64,000 nt of DNA, taken from the NCBI RefSeq assembly GCF_000024185.1, contig NC_013790.1, forward strand, positions 2,803,613-2,867,612, given 5' to 3'. A program made the translations under genes and the position numbers. Numbering within the stretch: the first letter of the stretch is position 1; every line of letters begins with the position of its first letter. The notes below the pieces were generated by a model that did no database searches, was not told where the DNA came from, and saw nothing but the letters and a program-made list of their open reading frames with translations. Of the stretch, positions 1 through 8,966 are shown one piece after another. The DNA comes from Methanobrevibacter ruminantium M1 (GTDB taxonomy: Archaea > Methanobacteriota > Methanobacteria > Methanobacteriales > Methanobacteriaceae).

Positions 1-615
1 GATTAATCTATTGTATTTATATCTAGTTTTAATTCTGGCTTAAAAATTATAGAATAAGAAAAAGCTTAAAAGATCATATGATGGAAAAATAGTGAGCATA
101 TCTGCAAAGTTACCCCTATAAATATGATAGATTAAGAATTTTCAAATAAAAAAAATTTAACTAAAACTTCCCAAAAATTAAATTTTTTTATATTTAAATT
201 AATATATTATATAATTAATATGCCATAAATTGAGCGTATATAATAGTTAAAATAATAAGATATTTAAATCTTTTTATATCTTTTTTATTTCAATTAATAC
301 GAATATTCAAAATGATTAAAAAAATTAAGAAATATTTAAACAATATCTAAAAAAATAAAAATTAATTATAACAACGAATAGGAAAAAATAATCTTTATTG
401 AATATTTTCAAATAGAACTTTTCTAAATCAATTTAATGGAAAAAATAAAAAAAACTTCTTTTAAAAAAGAATTTTAAAAAATTGTTAGAAAGAATAGATA
501 AGTAAAATAAGATAAAATAAAAAAATAAAAGTTATTAAGTTATAAAAATAAAAATATTTATTGCAATAGCAAATAGAATTAAAACAGTCATACGGGAATA
601 AGGATTAATGATAAA
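1..615. other. AT-rich upstream region, no gene seen
   Basis: This stretch is very AT-rich with stop codons in all frames. I see no coding region and no RNA gene. It presumably holds the promoter of the flavoprotein gene at 616, but I cannot point to one convincing TATA box among the many A/T runs. Confidence 0.5.
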
Positions 616-1212
616 ATGAAAATTTTAGGAATTTGCGGAAGTCCAAGAGATGGGGCTTCAAGTTTTCTGCTTAAAAGAGCATTGAATGAACTTGAAAAAG
701 AAGAAAACTTCGAAACAAAGTTTATAAGCGTGAAAGACAAGAATATATCCCCTTGCACACATTGCAATTTTTGCCTTGAATCAAAAGGAGAGTGTTCAAT
801 TGAGGATGATATGAATGAAATCTACGATTCACTTAAGCAAGCTGATGGAATAATATTTGCTAGCCCAGTGCATTTTGGAAGCATATCCGCCCAATTGAAG
901 GCTGTAATCGACAGATGCCAAGCTTTGATAATGGAGGACCTTGACATCTTCAAAAATAAAGTTGGAATTTCAATAGTTGTTGGAGGGGACAGATGTGGAG
1001 GACAAGAGTTGGCCATCCAACAGATCAATACTTTCTATCTTTTAAACAAAATAATCCCTCTAAGCGGAGGATCATTTGGAGCCAATTTGGGAGCTTGCCT
1101 ATGGTCGCAAGACGAAGGGACCGATGGAGTGAAGAATGATGAATATGGTTTAAAAACTTTGGACATGACCATAAACCATTTCAAGGAATTTTTATTAGAG
1201 TTTAAACAATGA
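616..1212 (+). CDS. Iron-sulfur flavoprotein (Isf-like), NADPH-dependent FMN reductase family
   Basis: This is a 198-residue flavodoxin-fold protein. The N-terminal beta strand and phosphate loop (MKILGICGSPRDGASS) is the FMN-binding signature of this family. Cysteines 47, 50, 53 and 60 form the compact CX2CX2CX6C motif that in methanogen Isf proteins binds a [4Fe-4S] cluster. A soluble electron-transfer role, possibly in oxygen or peroxide detoxification, follows from the family; the actual partner is unknown. An ATG at 608 runs straight into a stop, so 616 is the start. The last three codons and the stop (TTTAAACAATGA) are the first unit of the 20-21 bp tandem repeat that follows, so the C-terminus has been overrun by, or seeded, the repeat. 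Confidence 0.85.
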   Translation: MKILGICGSPRDGASSFLLKRALNELEKEENFETKFISVKDKNISPCTHCNFCLESKGECSIEDDMNEIYDSLKQADGIIFASPVHFGSISAQLKAVIDRCQALIMEDLDIFKNKVGISIVVGGDRCGGQELAIQQINTFYLLNKIIPLSGGSFGANLGACLWSQDEGTDGVKNDEYGLKTLDMTINHFKEFLLEFKQ

Positions 1213-1346
1213 ATTTGATGTTTAAACAAGACCATCTGATGTTCAAACAATGATATCTGGTGTTTAAACAAGAATATCTAATGTTTAAACAAGAATATCT
1301 AATGTTTAAACAAGAATATCTAATGTTTAAACAAGGATATATGTTC
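1201..1346. repeat. 20-21 bp tandem repeat, seven copies
   Basis: The core TTTAAACA (one copy TTCAAACA) recurs at 1201, 1221, 1242, 1263, 1284, 1305 and 1326. The first copy lies inside the end of the flavoprotein gene. The three central units, with core TTTAAACAAGAATATCTAA, are identical, which suggests recent slippage. On the minus strand the array gives a repetitive reading frame (CLNIRYS repeated) that I do not regard as a gene. Confidence 0.9.
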
Positions 1347-1566
1347 GTATATGATAAAACATATTTAACTAAAAATTTATATAATAATTCCAATTTATAT
1401 TAAATAAGATAATTAAGTTAATCATGCTTAATTAAAACATTAAAAAAAGAAATCTTATTAAATTGAAGAAATTTTAATCAAGCTTTTTCTAAAGTTAGAA
1501 TATAAGTATAATAGAAAAAAATTTTGATCAAACTTTTTCCAAAAGTTTGAAAGTTTGAGTGATAGA

Positions 1567-3135
1567 ATGAGCGAAGAGTCAAGCAGTTCCAAAGTTGCAA
1601 AAGGCAGCGCAATTATCCTAATAGGAAACGTTATCTTCCGTGTAGGAGGATATATCTACCGCTTTTTAATGGCTTCCCTTTTAGGACCTGCCGCATATGG
1701 AATTCTCGGACTTACAACTCCTTTCCAAGGGATCTTTCAGGTTCTCTCTGCTGCAGGGCTTCCACCTGCAATTGCAAAGTATGTATCTGAATACAATGCC
1801 CTTGATGAGAAGGACCTTGCTCGCCAAACTATTTTTACGTCCCTTAAGATTATGGTATTCCTAGGGCTTTTCTTCGGATTCATAATGGTATTCGTAGCCG
1901 CCCCAATAATTACAAACTACTATCACAAGCCTGAGGCTCTTCTTCCATTGCAGGCTGTAGGTCTCATCACTCCTTTCAGCGTTATCGTTGGAGGATTCCG
2001 TGGAGCCTTCCAGGGAGTATATAAAATGGAATACATCCTCTATACAAGAGCTATCGAACAGATATTCATGATTCTAATGGCTACAGCACTTGTTCTTCTT
2101 GGATTATCCACCCTTGGTGCAGTATTAGGTTCCGTTTTAGGTTTTGTAGCATCTGCAATCTCTGCAGTCTACATCTTCAAAAGATATATGGGCAAATACA
2201 TACCTCCGGCAAACCCAGACTTTAAGTTTCCATTGAAGGACGAGCTGAAGCTGGCTAAGACACTGATTTTCTTCTCAATTCCTGTAACCGTTGCAGCCCT
2301 TGCTGAAATGGGTATCTACAGTATCTGCACACTTCTTATGGGAGCCTTCCTCCCTGCAGCTGCAATCGGATACTTTACAGCAGCAGACCCTATCGCAAGG
2401 CTTCCTTTAGTCGTATCAAATTCCCTTGCTACAACAATACTGCCTGCAACATCTGAAGCATATGCCTTAAAGGACCAAGTGCTCCTTGAAAAATATGTGA
2501 CAGCACCATATAAGTATGGAATGTTCTTTGTTATTCCAATGTGTGTAGGAATAGCTATCTTCGCAAGAGGAATAATGGGACTTGTATACTTTACAAACGC
2601 TGCATATATGAACGGAGCAGTATCCTTAGCAATTCTAGTTGTCGGAATGACTTTCTACTCAGTATACACAATATCCGGAAGCATAGTTCAAGGAATTGGA
2701 AATCCAAGAATCCCTATGTATATCCTGATTATAGGATGTGTAATCACTTTAGGTCTTGGATGGTATTTAATCCCGCTTTTTGGAATAGAAGGAGGAGCTT
2801 TAGCAACAACAATATCCTCATTTATAATGATGGTGCCAATGTTCCTGATACAGTTTAGAATGACAAAAACACATGCTCCTTATTCATTCTTAATTAAGGT
2901 GACAGTTGCATCCTTGATAATGGCAATCGTATCCATAATCGTTCCGAATAATGTATATGGACTAATCACCGGCATTGTGGTCTGTCCGATTGTTTATGTG
3001 ATCATGGTAATTCTTCTTAAGACCCTATCCCATGAGGACGTTGCTGAATTTAGAAAATACGCAAATAAGCTAGGGCCAATAAGAAAATATGCCAACAAGT
3101 TATTGGACTTTATTGACAAGCATAGTTCCGACTAA
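1567..3135 (+). CDS. Polysaccharide/oligosaccharide flippase (PST/MATE-like, MurJ/Wzx superfamily)
   Basis: This integral membrane protein of 522 residues has about 14 hydrophobic segments and the pattern of the polysaccharide transporter family: an N-terminal GSAIILIGNVIFRVGGYIYR segment and glycine-rich helices throughout. It is expected to flip a lipid-linked glycan across the cytoplasmic membrane, which in a pseudomurein-walled methanogen could be a wall precursor or a surface glycan. The substrate cannot be told from sequence. The frame is open from a TTG at 1555, but the ATG at 1567 has GTGAT three bases upstream, the spacing used by many genes here, so I place the start there. No other glycan gene is adjacent; a glycosyltransferase and a polymerase lie about 8 kb downstream on the other strand. 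Confidence 0.85.
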   Translation: MSEESSSSKVAKGSAIILIGNVIFRVGGYIYRFLMASLLGPAAYGILGLTTPFQGIFQVLSAAGLPPAIAKYVSEYNALDEKDLARQTIFTSLKIMVFLGLFFGFIMVFVAAPIITNYYHKPEALLPLQAVGLITPFSVIVGGFRGAFQGVYKMEYILYTRAIEQIFMILMATALVLLGLSTLGAVLGSVLGFVASAISAVYIFKRYMGKYIPPANPDFKFPLKDELKLAKTLIFFSIPVTVAALAEMGIYSICTLLMGAFLPAAAIGYFTAADPIARLPLVVSNSLATTILPATSEAYALKDQVLLEKYVTAPYKYGMFFVIPMCVGIAIFARGIMGLVYFTNAAYMNGAVSLAILVVGMTFYSVYTISGSIVQGIGNPRIPMYILIIGCVITLGLGWYLIPLFGIEGGALATTISSFIMMVPMFLIQFRMTKTHAPYSFLIKVTVASLIMAIVSIIVPNNVYGLITGIVVCPIVYVIMVILLKTLSHEDVAEFRKYANKLGPIRKYANKLLDFIDKHSSD

Positions 3136-3552
3136 AAATAAAATAATCGAAAATCACTAAAAGAACATTGATTAAAATGAATCGATAGGTTATAATTAAA
3201 AAATCAAATTAAGCCCTAATTATAATCTGATTTAAATGAAAAATTCTATTCTTATTTAATTTAACAAATAACATCATCATATCAATAATAAGAAGATAAT
3301 TTATCTTCTAATACTTTTTTTTAAAATTGATTTTTATTACGATTTATAATATAAATTCATATCAAGTAATAATCTCACCTATGACTAAAAAAATAATTCC
3401 TTACGTAGCAAATCCAAATTAAATAATTTATTCCGATTAAAAATTTTATAGAACAAAATAAATAAGTTTAATAAAGAAAAAGAATATATGTATATATCAG
3501 TATAGTATAATTTTATAAGGTAATAGCTAATAAGGTAAAAAGGGACGATAAT
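3136..3552. other. Intergenic region with an inverted repeat
   Basis: No gene is seen. An inverted repeat TTATAATTA (about 3191) and TAATTATAA (about 3216) lies downstream of the flippase and could act as a weak terminator. The stretch before 3553 is TATA-like and probably holds the promoter of the ModE-like regulator, whose ATG is preceded by GGGACGAT. Confidence 0.4.
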
Positions 3553-4245
3553 ATGACAGATGTAAAAGCTGGAGTAGAATATAAAATCAACATAGATGGA
3601 AACTCCTTTCTATTAGATGAGAAGAAATTCAATCTTCTTTTATACATCAATGAAAGCGGATCCATCACAGAGGCAGCAAAAAGGACTAAAATATCCTATA
3701 GAACTGCTCTACACTATATTGAAAAAATAGAAACCACATTAAACATAGCCATTGTAAGCACTAAAAAAGGCGGAACCGGTGGTGGCGGAGGTACCAAACT
3801 CACCGAAGAAGGCTTGCAAATCGTTAAGGAATGTAAAAAAATCAATGCTATCATGGAGCTTCACAGAGATGTCAATGAGCTTGAAGCTGAAATCCTTGAA
3901 GTGGATGCAAGCAAAGGCATAATGAAAATCAAGATGGAAGACCTTACCATGACCATGCCTTTGAATAAGAAATATGTGGTTGGAGATAAGATACTTGCCT
4001 TAATCAGCTATGACAATATATTCATAATGCTAGAGCCTCAAGCATCCAGCATCAGAAACATCTTCAAGGGAATCGTTACTGAAATGAGACTTCAGGATGA
4101 GATGGTGAGAGTCAAGATAGACATTGGCGGAGTTGACATATTCTCAGACATAACTCTATCAGCAGGTAAAGACTTAGACTTAAACCTTGGAAAAGAAGTT
4201 TATATTGGCTTTAAAGCATTGTCAATAGCTACATTGAAATTATAA
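3553..4245 (+). CDS. ModE-like transcriptional regulator (winged HTH plus Mop domains)
   Basis: This is a 230-residue protein. Residues about 20-70 form a LysR/ModE-type winged helix-turn-helix (SGSITEAAKRTKISYRTALH), followed by the glycine-rich wing GGTGGGGGTKLTEEG typical of ModE. Residues about 110-160 and 165-230 look like two TOBE/Mop beta-barrel modules, the part of ModE that binds molybdate or tungstate. Full-length ModE has this order, so a role as an oxyanion-responsive regulator, for example of formylmethanofuran dehydrogenase or a modABC transporter, is likely. No molybdate transporter is next to it. The small ferredoxin gene follows after about 120 bp. Confidence 0.85.
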   Translation: MTDVKAGVEYKINIDGNSFLLDEKKFNLLLYINESGSITEAAKRTKISYRTALHYIEKIETTLNIAIVSTKKGGTGGGGGTKLTEEGLQIVKECKKINAIMELHRDVNELEAEILEVDASKGIMKIKMEDLTMTMPLNKKYVVGDKILALISYDNIFIMLEPQASSIRNIFKGIVTEMRLQDEMVRVKIDIGGVDIFSDITLSAGKDLDLNLGKEVYIGFKALSIATLKL

Positions 4246-4366
4246 TTGCAATAATTTTTATTTAATTTCTAAAAGATTTTAAACAACAATAATCTTTCAT
4301 ATTAATAGAATTAATTTAAATAGATATAATTTAATTTTTTACAGATTTTTATTCACAGGTGATATT

Positions 4367-4567
4367 ATTTTAAAAATAGAAGTTGCTGAGGACAAATGCA
4401 CAGCATGTGGAAACTGCAAGGAAATTTGTCCCAAAGGTGGATATATTTGGACCATTGATACTGTGGCACGTGTATCAAACTTGAGTTATTGTCATGTTTG
4501 TACGCTATGTGCAATGAAATGCGGTCCAGATGCAATTAAAATAATAAGAAATGCACCAGATGAATGA
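4367..4567 (+). CDS. Small 2[4Fe-4S] ferredoxin with apparent ATT start codon
   Basis: Translation gives about 66 residues with two clusters of the form CX2CX2CX3C: CTACGNCKEICPKGG near the N-terminus and CHVCTLCAMKCGPDA near the C-terminus, ending in APDE and a TGA stop at 4565. This is a bacterial-type dicluster ferredoxin that would carry electrons in the cytoplasm. The frame has no in-frame ATG, GTG or TTG upstream of the first cysteine. A perfect GGTGAT ribosome binding site lies at 4358-4363, and at the usual 3-nt spacing the codon is ATT (4367). Either ATT is the initiator or a base difference has removed an ATG. The gene is easy to miss because of this. hisB lies about 180 bp downstream. 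Confidence 0.8.
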   Translation: MLKIEVAEDKCTACGNCKEICPKGGYIWTIDTVARVSNLSYCHVCTLCAMKCGPDAIKIIRNAPDE

Positions 4568-4748
4568 ATAATTAATCGTGAAATTAATTAAATTATAGTT
4601 TAATTTTTTTGTGAAAATTGATTTTGATCTACTATTAAATATAGGTTAATTTTTTTAAAAAAATTAATCCCATTTGCTATTAAATTTTTAAAAAAAATTC
4701 GTCATAAATTTAATCTTTTTAGCTATGAATATAGAAAAACGTGATATC

Positions 4749-5327
4749 ATGGAAAGAACTGCAAAAGTTTCAAGAAAGACTTCCGAAACAGATATTGAAA
4801 TTGAAATGAACATTGATGGAAAAGGAAAATACGATATAGACACAGGGGTCAAGTTCTTTGACCACATGCTAGAATCATTTTCCCGCCACAGCTTTATTGA
4901 CTTGAACATCAAGGCAATAGGTGACATTGAAATAGATGATCACCATACTGTTGAAGATGTTGGCATCCTACTTGGAGAGGCTTTTGCTAAGGCTATAGGA
5001 GATAAGAAAGGAATTAGAAGAATGGGACATGCGATTGTACCTATGGATGATTCCGTTGCAACTGTAGCGATTGATATCAGCGGCCGCAGCTATTGCAATA
5101 TGAGTCTTGACTTTAGAAACGATAAGATTGGAGACCTTAGTTCTGATATTATTGTTCACTTTTTTGAATCCTTTGCATCTAGTGCCAAAATCAATATCTA
5201 TGGAACTTGTGAAGGCTTTAATGATCATCACAAGGCAGAAGCTGTTTTTAAGGCATTTGCAAAGTCAATCTATGATGCCTGTAAGATAGAGCATGATGAG
5301 ATTCTTAGTACTAAAGGCGTGCTTTAA
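4749..5327 (+). CDS. hisB: Imidazoleglycerol-phosphate dehydratase
   Basis: This enzyme dehydrates imidazole-glycerol phosphate to imidazole-acetol phosphate in histidine biosynthesis. The 192-residue protein has both metal-binding repeats of the family, [10 protein letters not shown] near residue 60 and [12 protein letters not shown] near residue 160, plus [13 protein letters not shown], and is of the normal monofunctional length. The frame opens at 4725, but the ATG at 4749 has CGTGAT three bases upstream and matches the usual HisB N-terminus (RTAKVSRKT), so I use it. No other his gene is adjacent, as is usual in methanogens with scattered his genes. A strong hairpin terminator follows the stop at once. 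Confidence 0.93.
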   Translation: MERTAKVSRKTSETDIEIEMNIDGKGKYDIDTGVKFFDHMLESFSRHSFIDLNIKAIGDIEIDDHHTVEDVGILLGEAFAKAIGDKKGIRRMGHAIVPMDDSVATVAIDISGRSYCNMSLDFRNDKIGDLSSDIIVHFFESFASSAKINIYGTCEGFNDHHKAEAVFKAFAKSIYDACKIEHDEILSTKGVL

Positions 5328-5328
5328 T

Positions 5329-5380
5329 CAAGCTTTTTGACCTTCGGTCAAAAACCTTGACCAAAAATTTTTTTTATTTT
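5329..5380 (+). terminator. Hairpin terminator of hisB, member of a dispersed cassette
   Basis: TTTTTGACC (5334-5342), loop TTC, then GGTCAAAAA (5346-5354) form a perfect 9-bp stem, followed by CCTTGACC and a long T-run. The same layout, with GGCC in place of GACC, occurs at the 3' ends of the PHP gene (43138-43180) and the HAD gene (50908-50950). Confidence 0.8.
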
Positions 5381-5613
5381 ACTCTCTTTTTACTCTTTAT
5401 TACTCTTTTTAATTTTATTTAATTCTTATTTTTTTTTAAATCTATTTTTCATAACACTTTATTTTATTAAGTTATTTAGCAAACTTATTGTAATTAAACG
5501 ATTTTTTACTTATTTTTTAAAGACAGGCCCTTTATAAAAATTTATAAAGTCTTAATGTAACACAAAACATTTACATAACACAAAAACTGTTAGACATTTT
5601 CATTAATTGAAAT

Positions 5614-6831
5614 TTAAGACTCAATTTTAGCGAATTCCTCGTGAAGGTTTAATGATTTCAACCAGAAATAAGTGAAATAAAACTGATTGGAAAAGCTGAA
5701 CTTCAAATTGCTTTTTCGATTGCTTGTCTTAATGACTCCCAATTTTATCATGCAATCTAAAAACTCATCCCATATATTGTACTCATCCCAATTCAATTTC
5801 TCCTTAAAGTCTGTTTCAATATAACTTTGCTGCTTTTGGCTTGCTATCTTAAGCAATAAATCTTCAAAGTCATCGCTTGAAATCTGATTTACGATATTTC
5901 TTATCTGCTTTGACTCAAGCTCTCCAATTGCCTCCATAATGCCGTTTAAGACATCCTCTTCATCAATTGTGGTCTTTTCTGATAACCAATAGATTGAATA
6001 ACCTATCTCCTGCATTATCAAAGGGATTCCTCCTGAGAAATATGACAATAATTCCAAGGAATTGTCATTGATTTGCTTATTTACACTTGAAAAGGTGTCT
6101 TTAAAGAATTCCTTTACCTCCAAATCGCTTAGCCTGTCAATTTCATCATAATGAAATATTCTGCCGAAGGATGGCTCTTCATATACTAGGCTGTCAAACT
6201 TATCGGGATAGGCTGCAAATAGGACATATAAGGGAAGATTGAAGTCCCCCCTATTTACTTCTATAGTGTCTGCAAAGCGCTTATACCAATCAACAAACTT
6301 TTTAGACTCGCTTAAACCATTAATGTCATCGATTATAAGGAAAACACCATTGTTGGTAGGGAGATCTTTAATGATCTGATTTAAGTAATAAGGAAAGTCC
6401 TTTTCAATATCAACAATAAGGCTTTTGCTGGGCTTAAAGCTTACCCTATTGCCTATGATTTCTACACTTTCAATGCTAGAAAATAGGGTTTTTATCTTTT
6501 CAAAAAGAACGTTGCGAGGAATTTTATTTAAAAAGGCTTGAATTATAGCTGTGATAAGGGAATTTAAAGAATTATTTCCCTTATTGGATACATATATTCC
6601 AATCATGCCATAGTTTATTTCGACATATTCCTTTACAAATTCAGCTAAGGAAGTCTTTCCCATGCCTTTATTGCCTGTTAAGAAAAAATGCTGTACATTT
6701 CCCTTTTGAACTTTACCCATATCCCTTAGAATCTTTTTAATGTTTTTCTCACGGCCTTTAAATCTGTCTGGAGATACTGATTTTCCAGGCTCAAATGGAT
6801 TTTCCATATCTATATCATAATTATAATTCAT
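5614..6831 (-). CDS. AAA-family ATPase (archaeal ATPase/ORC-like)
   Basis: This 405-residue cytoplasmic ATPase has a Walker A loop GNKGMGKTS near residue 54 and a Walker B strand VFLIIDDING near residue 165. After the ATPase core there is a helical lid region, and the last ~100 residues look like a winged-helix domain. The overall plan resembles archaeal ATPases of the AAA_16/ORC-like group, which often serve in DNA transactions or defence, but I cannot assign a role. Two ATGs occur in tandem; GTGAT three bases before the second favours 6831. A perfect 19-bp palindrome lies about 180 bp upstream (7009-7027). The zinc-ribbon gene upstream is on the same strand but 340 bp away. Confidence 0.75.
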   Translation of the reverse strand: MNYNYDIDMENPFEPGKSVSPDRFKGREKNIKKILRDMGKVQKGNVQHFFLTGNKGMGKTSLAEFVKEYVEINYGMIGIYVSNKGNNSLNSLITAIIQAFLNKIPRNVLFEKIKTLFSSIESVEIIGNRVSFKPSKSLIVDIEKDFPYYLNQIIKDLPTNNGVFLIIDDINGLSESKKFVDWYKRFADTIEVNRGDFNLPLYVLFAAYPDKFDSLVYEEPSFGRIFHYDEIDRLSDLEVKEFFKDTFSSVNKQINDNSLELLSYFSGGIPLIMQEIGYSIYWLSEKTTIDEEDVLNGIMEAIGELESKQIRNIVNQISSDDFEDLLLKIASQKQQSYIETDFKEKLNWDEYNIWDEFLDCMIKLGVIKTSNRKSNLKFSFSNQFYFTYFWLKSLNLHEEFAKIES

Positions 6832-7172
6832 CATATCACTCCCAATTAAAAATAAATATAAGTGTTGTTTAAAATGATTAATTTCTTAAATGAATATTTT
6901 AGTTAATAAAATATTTTAGTTAATGAAAAGTTTTGTGATGTAGACAATAAGTAGTAAACATATTTATTTTTATAGTATTTAAAGCTTTTTGGATAATTTT
7001 AAGGATTAACTATTTATTATAAATAGTAAACCTAAATGATATCTAATTAAAATTAAAAATAAGATTAAATAATAAGTGTTTTAAAAAAATAAGAAATTTA
7101 AAGAAAATAAAATCTAAGATTATAGACGAATATATGAATATAGAAAAAATATTTATAAAAAAAATAAAGCAA
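6832..7172. promoter_or_regulatory. Promoter region with 19-bp palindrome
   Basis: ACTATTTAT, a central T, then ATAAATAGT gives a perfect inverted repeat at 7009-7027, followed by AAACC. Nearly the same element occurs at 13120-13138 and, as GGTTTACTAT and ATAGTAAACC, at 37176-37204, each about 180-240 bp upstream of a minus-strand gene. A shared operator is plausible. No gene is seen here. Confidence 0.5.
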
Positions 7173-7673
7173 TTAAAATTTATCCAAACAGAGACCATCC
7201 ACTGAGCTTATCTCTCCACCGCACTTAGGACACTTGTTTTTTGATAAGATATACTTGGAAATTATACTATCACAATTAGGACAATGGTAGTCCTTATTTG
7301 AATAGAAGTTTCTATATAAATCCACGATGTAAAAGTTGTCCTTTAGGTCTGAAGATCTAATGAAAGGCTTAAGGGCCTTATTGTCTATCTGATTTTCATC
7401 TGCCAATTTTCTTATTGACTCTATAGCCGAATCCTCATCATATGGGCTTTTTATTGTAGAGATAATGTATATCTTTATCTTCTTATCGCAATTTGTGCAA
7501 TAGGTCTCTATGATATCACCTGAGATATTGGAATTTGAATCCAAGTTCATGTTTGAGATAAGGAGTATGTATTCTTCTATTTTATTGTTTTCGTTGAGAA
7601 AGAAGAGGAGTGGGCCTTGATCTTTCCATCTGAATCCACAGTCTTCACATTCAAAATAGTCTATTGATGCCAT
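7173..7673 (-). CDS. Zinc-ribbon protein of unknown function
   Basis: This 166-residue protein contains four CXXC knuckles: CEDC at residues 9-12, CTNC near 60, CPNC near 131 and CPKC near 149. They can make two zinc ribbons, one N-terminal with the middle knuckle and one at the C-terminus, separated by a helical linker. There is no signal peptide or membrane segment, so it is probably cytoplasmic. Zinc ribbons of this kind often bind nucleic acid or protein, but I do not recognise the family. Its 5' side carries the 34-bp palindromic repeat array, which could affect its expression. Confidence 0.7.
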   Translation of the reverse strand: MASIDYFECEDCGFRWKDQGPLLFFLNENNKIEEYILLISNMNLDSNSNISGDIIETYCTNCDKKIKIYIISTIKSPYDEDSAIESIRKLADENQIDNKALKPFIRSSDLKDNFYIVDLYRNFYSNKDYHCPNCDSIISKYILSKNKCPKCGGEISSVDGLCLDKF

Positions 7674-7780
7674 ATTAAAAACTTTGAGACTTTTAGTATT
7701 TATTTTTTAATTGTCTTTTCACTACTTTGAAAAATTATTCCATCACTTTTTATAAAATTAAAAAAATCATTTATATATTC

Positions 7781-7932
7781 ATTCAAAAAATTGAATGAAC
7801 CTTTATAAAAACTTATTCAAAAAATTGAATAAACCTTTATAAATACCTATTCAAATAATTGAATAAACCTTTATAAAAACTTATTCAAAAAATTGAATGA
7901 ACCTTTAAAAATACCTATTCAAATAATTGAAT
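7781..7932. repeat. Five 34-bp tandem repeats, each centred on a 16-bp palindrome
   Basis: The palindrome ATTCAAAAAATTGAAT or ATTCAAATAATTGAAT starts at 7781, 7815, 7849, 7883 and 7917, exactly every 34 bp. The spacer is close to GAACCTTTATAAAAACTT. The array lies upstream of the zinc-ribbon gene (start 7673) and downstream of mtd. Its regular period of palindromic sites suggests an array of protein-binding sites. Confidence 0.92.
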
Positions 7933-8097
7933 AAGATAAATAATTAAAAAAAGTTCGAAATAATACGAATAAAACTATGGGCTAAAAAATAGGATTATTG
8001 GGATAAAAAAATGAAAAAAAGTAAATTTTGATTTTTGATTTGAGATTTGATTTTTGATTTGATTTGAATTGTTTTTAAAAAAAGAAAAAAGAAAAAA

Positions 8098-8119
8098 TAA
8101 GTAGCTAAAAAGCTACTTA
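8098..8119 (-). terminator. Hairpin terminator of mtd
   Basis: TAAGTAGCT (8098-8106), AAAA, AGCTACTTA (8111-8119) is a perfect 9-bp stem just beyond the mtd stop at 8130. Read on the minus strand it is followed by a long T-rich run, as expected of an archaeal terminator. Confidence 0.75.
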
Positions 8120-8129
8120 ATCAAGACAC

Positions 8130-8966
8130 TTATTTGTCTACAGGTTTGCTGATTAAATCAACTTTGCAACCTAAGTTTCCTTCTTTCATGTGAGGAGTTC
8201 TTAAGACAGTGTCGTTGGATTTTTCAATTTCTCTAGCTTCTTGAGCTAATTTAGCAGCAGCAGATGCAATTTCGTGTGCAGCAGCAACTAATGGGATGAA
8301 GTTTTCGAAGCCTTTGGTCATGAAACAACCTTTCATGTCTAAGCCTGCGACAGCTCCAGCCATTTCGTATGCAGCGATAGCTTTTGCTTTTGCGTATGGG
8401 TTTGCAAATCCTGCAGCTTCAACAGCTTTTTCAGCAGTAACAATGAGTTTAGGTAATTCAATTTCTTCGCCAGCATCAGCAGCAGCAATAACAGCGTCGA
8501 GAGTTTTTTGTACTAATCTTAAAGCACCAGTTTCTGCTAATACTTTTAAGATGTCAGCGTTAAAGATAGCCATTTCAGTTGGGTCTAACCATTCTCTTTT
8601 TGCACCGATCATTGGGTCGGACATTACAATAATGTAACCTAAACCTTGTTCATCCATTTCATCTTTTTTACCTTTACCAGGTGCGTCACCAATGATAATA
8701 GCAGGAAGATCTTTTTCAGATAATAATTCTCTTGCTCTAGCTGGACCAGGTGCTCCTGGGTTTGGGCTAATGAAAATACAGAAGTCAGGGTCGAATTGGT
8801 CGAGTTTAGGTACGACGTCTTCAACTTGTTCAGGGTTCATTTTTGCTCCAGATCCAAATACTCTTACATCGATGTTTGGTCTGTCTGCTCTTTCGTCTAA
8901 TAATAAATCTAATACTGGTGAAGTACCAATATTACCACTTTTTACGATACCAATTTTAACTACCAT
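8130..8966 (-). CDS. mtd: F420-dependent methylenetetrahydromethanopterin dehydrogenase
   Basis: Mtd catalyses the reversible reduction of methenyl-H4MPT to methylene-H4MPT with reduced coenzyme F420, a core step of methanogenesis from CO2. The 278-residue protein has the family N-terminus MVVKIGIVKSGNIGTSP, the loop FISPNPGAPGPARA, and the conserved block DPMIGAKREWLDP. Length and composition (many Ala and Glu) match soluble methanogen Mtd. The frame opens at 8978, but the ATG at 8966 has GTGAT three bases upstream. Codon use is more GC-rich than the neighbours, as expected of a highly expressed gene. The leader holds an imperfect duplication of the ribosome binding region. It stands alone with its own promoter and terminator. 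Confidence 0.96.
   Translation of the reverse strand: MVVKIGIVKSGNIGTSPVLDLLLDERADRPNIDVRVFGSGAKMNPEQVEDVVPKLDQFDPDFCIFISPNPGAPGPARARELLSEKDLPAIIIGDAPGKGKKDEMDEQGLGYIIVMSDPMIGAKREWLDPTEMAIFNADILKVLAETGALRLVQKTLDAVIAAADAGEEIELPKLIVTAEKAVEAAGFANPYAKAKAIAAYEMAGAVAGLDMKGCFMTKGFENFIPLVAAAHEIASAAAKLAQEAREIEKSNDTVLRTPHMKEGNLGCKVDLISKPVDK

Noticed and set aside
1035-1393. Minus-strand frames of 63 and 78 codons with CLNIRYS-type repeats
   Set aside because: They arise only from the 21-bp tandem repeat and the antisense of the flavoprotein gene; no ribosome binding site or family resemblance.
1478-1550. Fourth copy of the terminator cassette upstream of the flippase (ATCAAGCTTTTTC and ATCAAACTTTTTCC)
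   Set aside because: Only short words match; there is no GGCC stem and no upstream gene end at that point.
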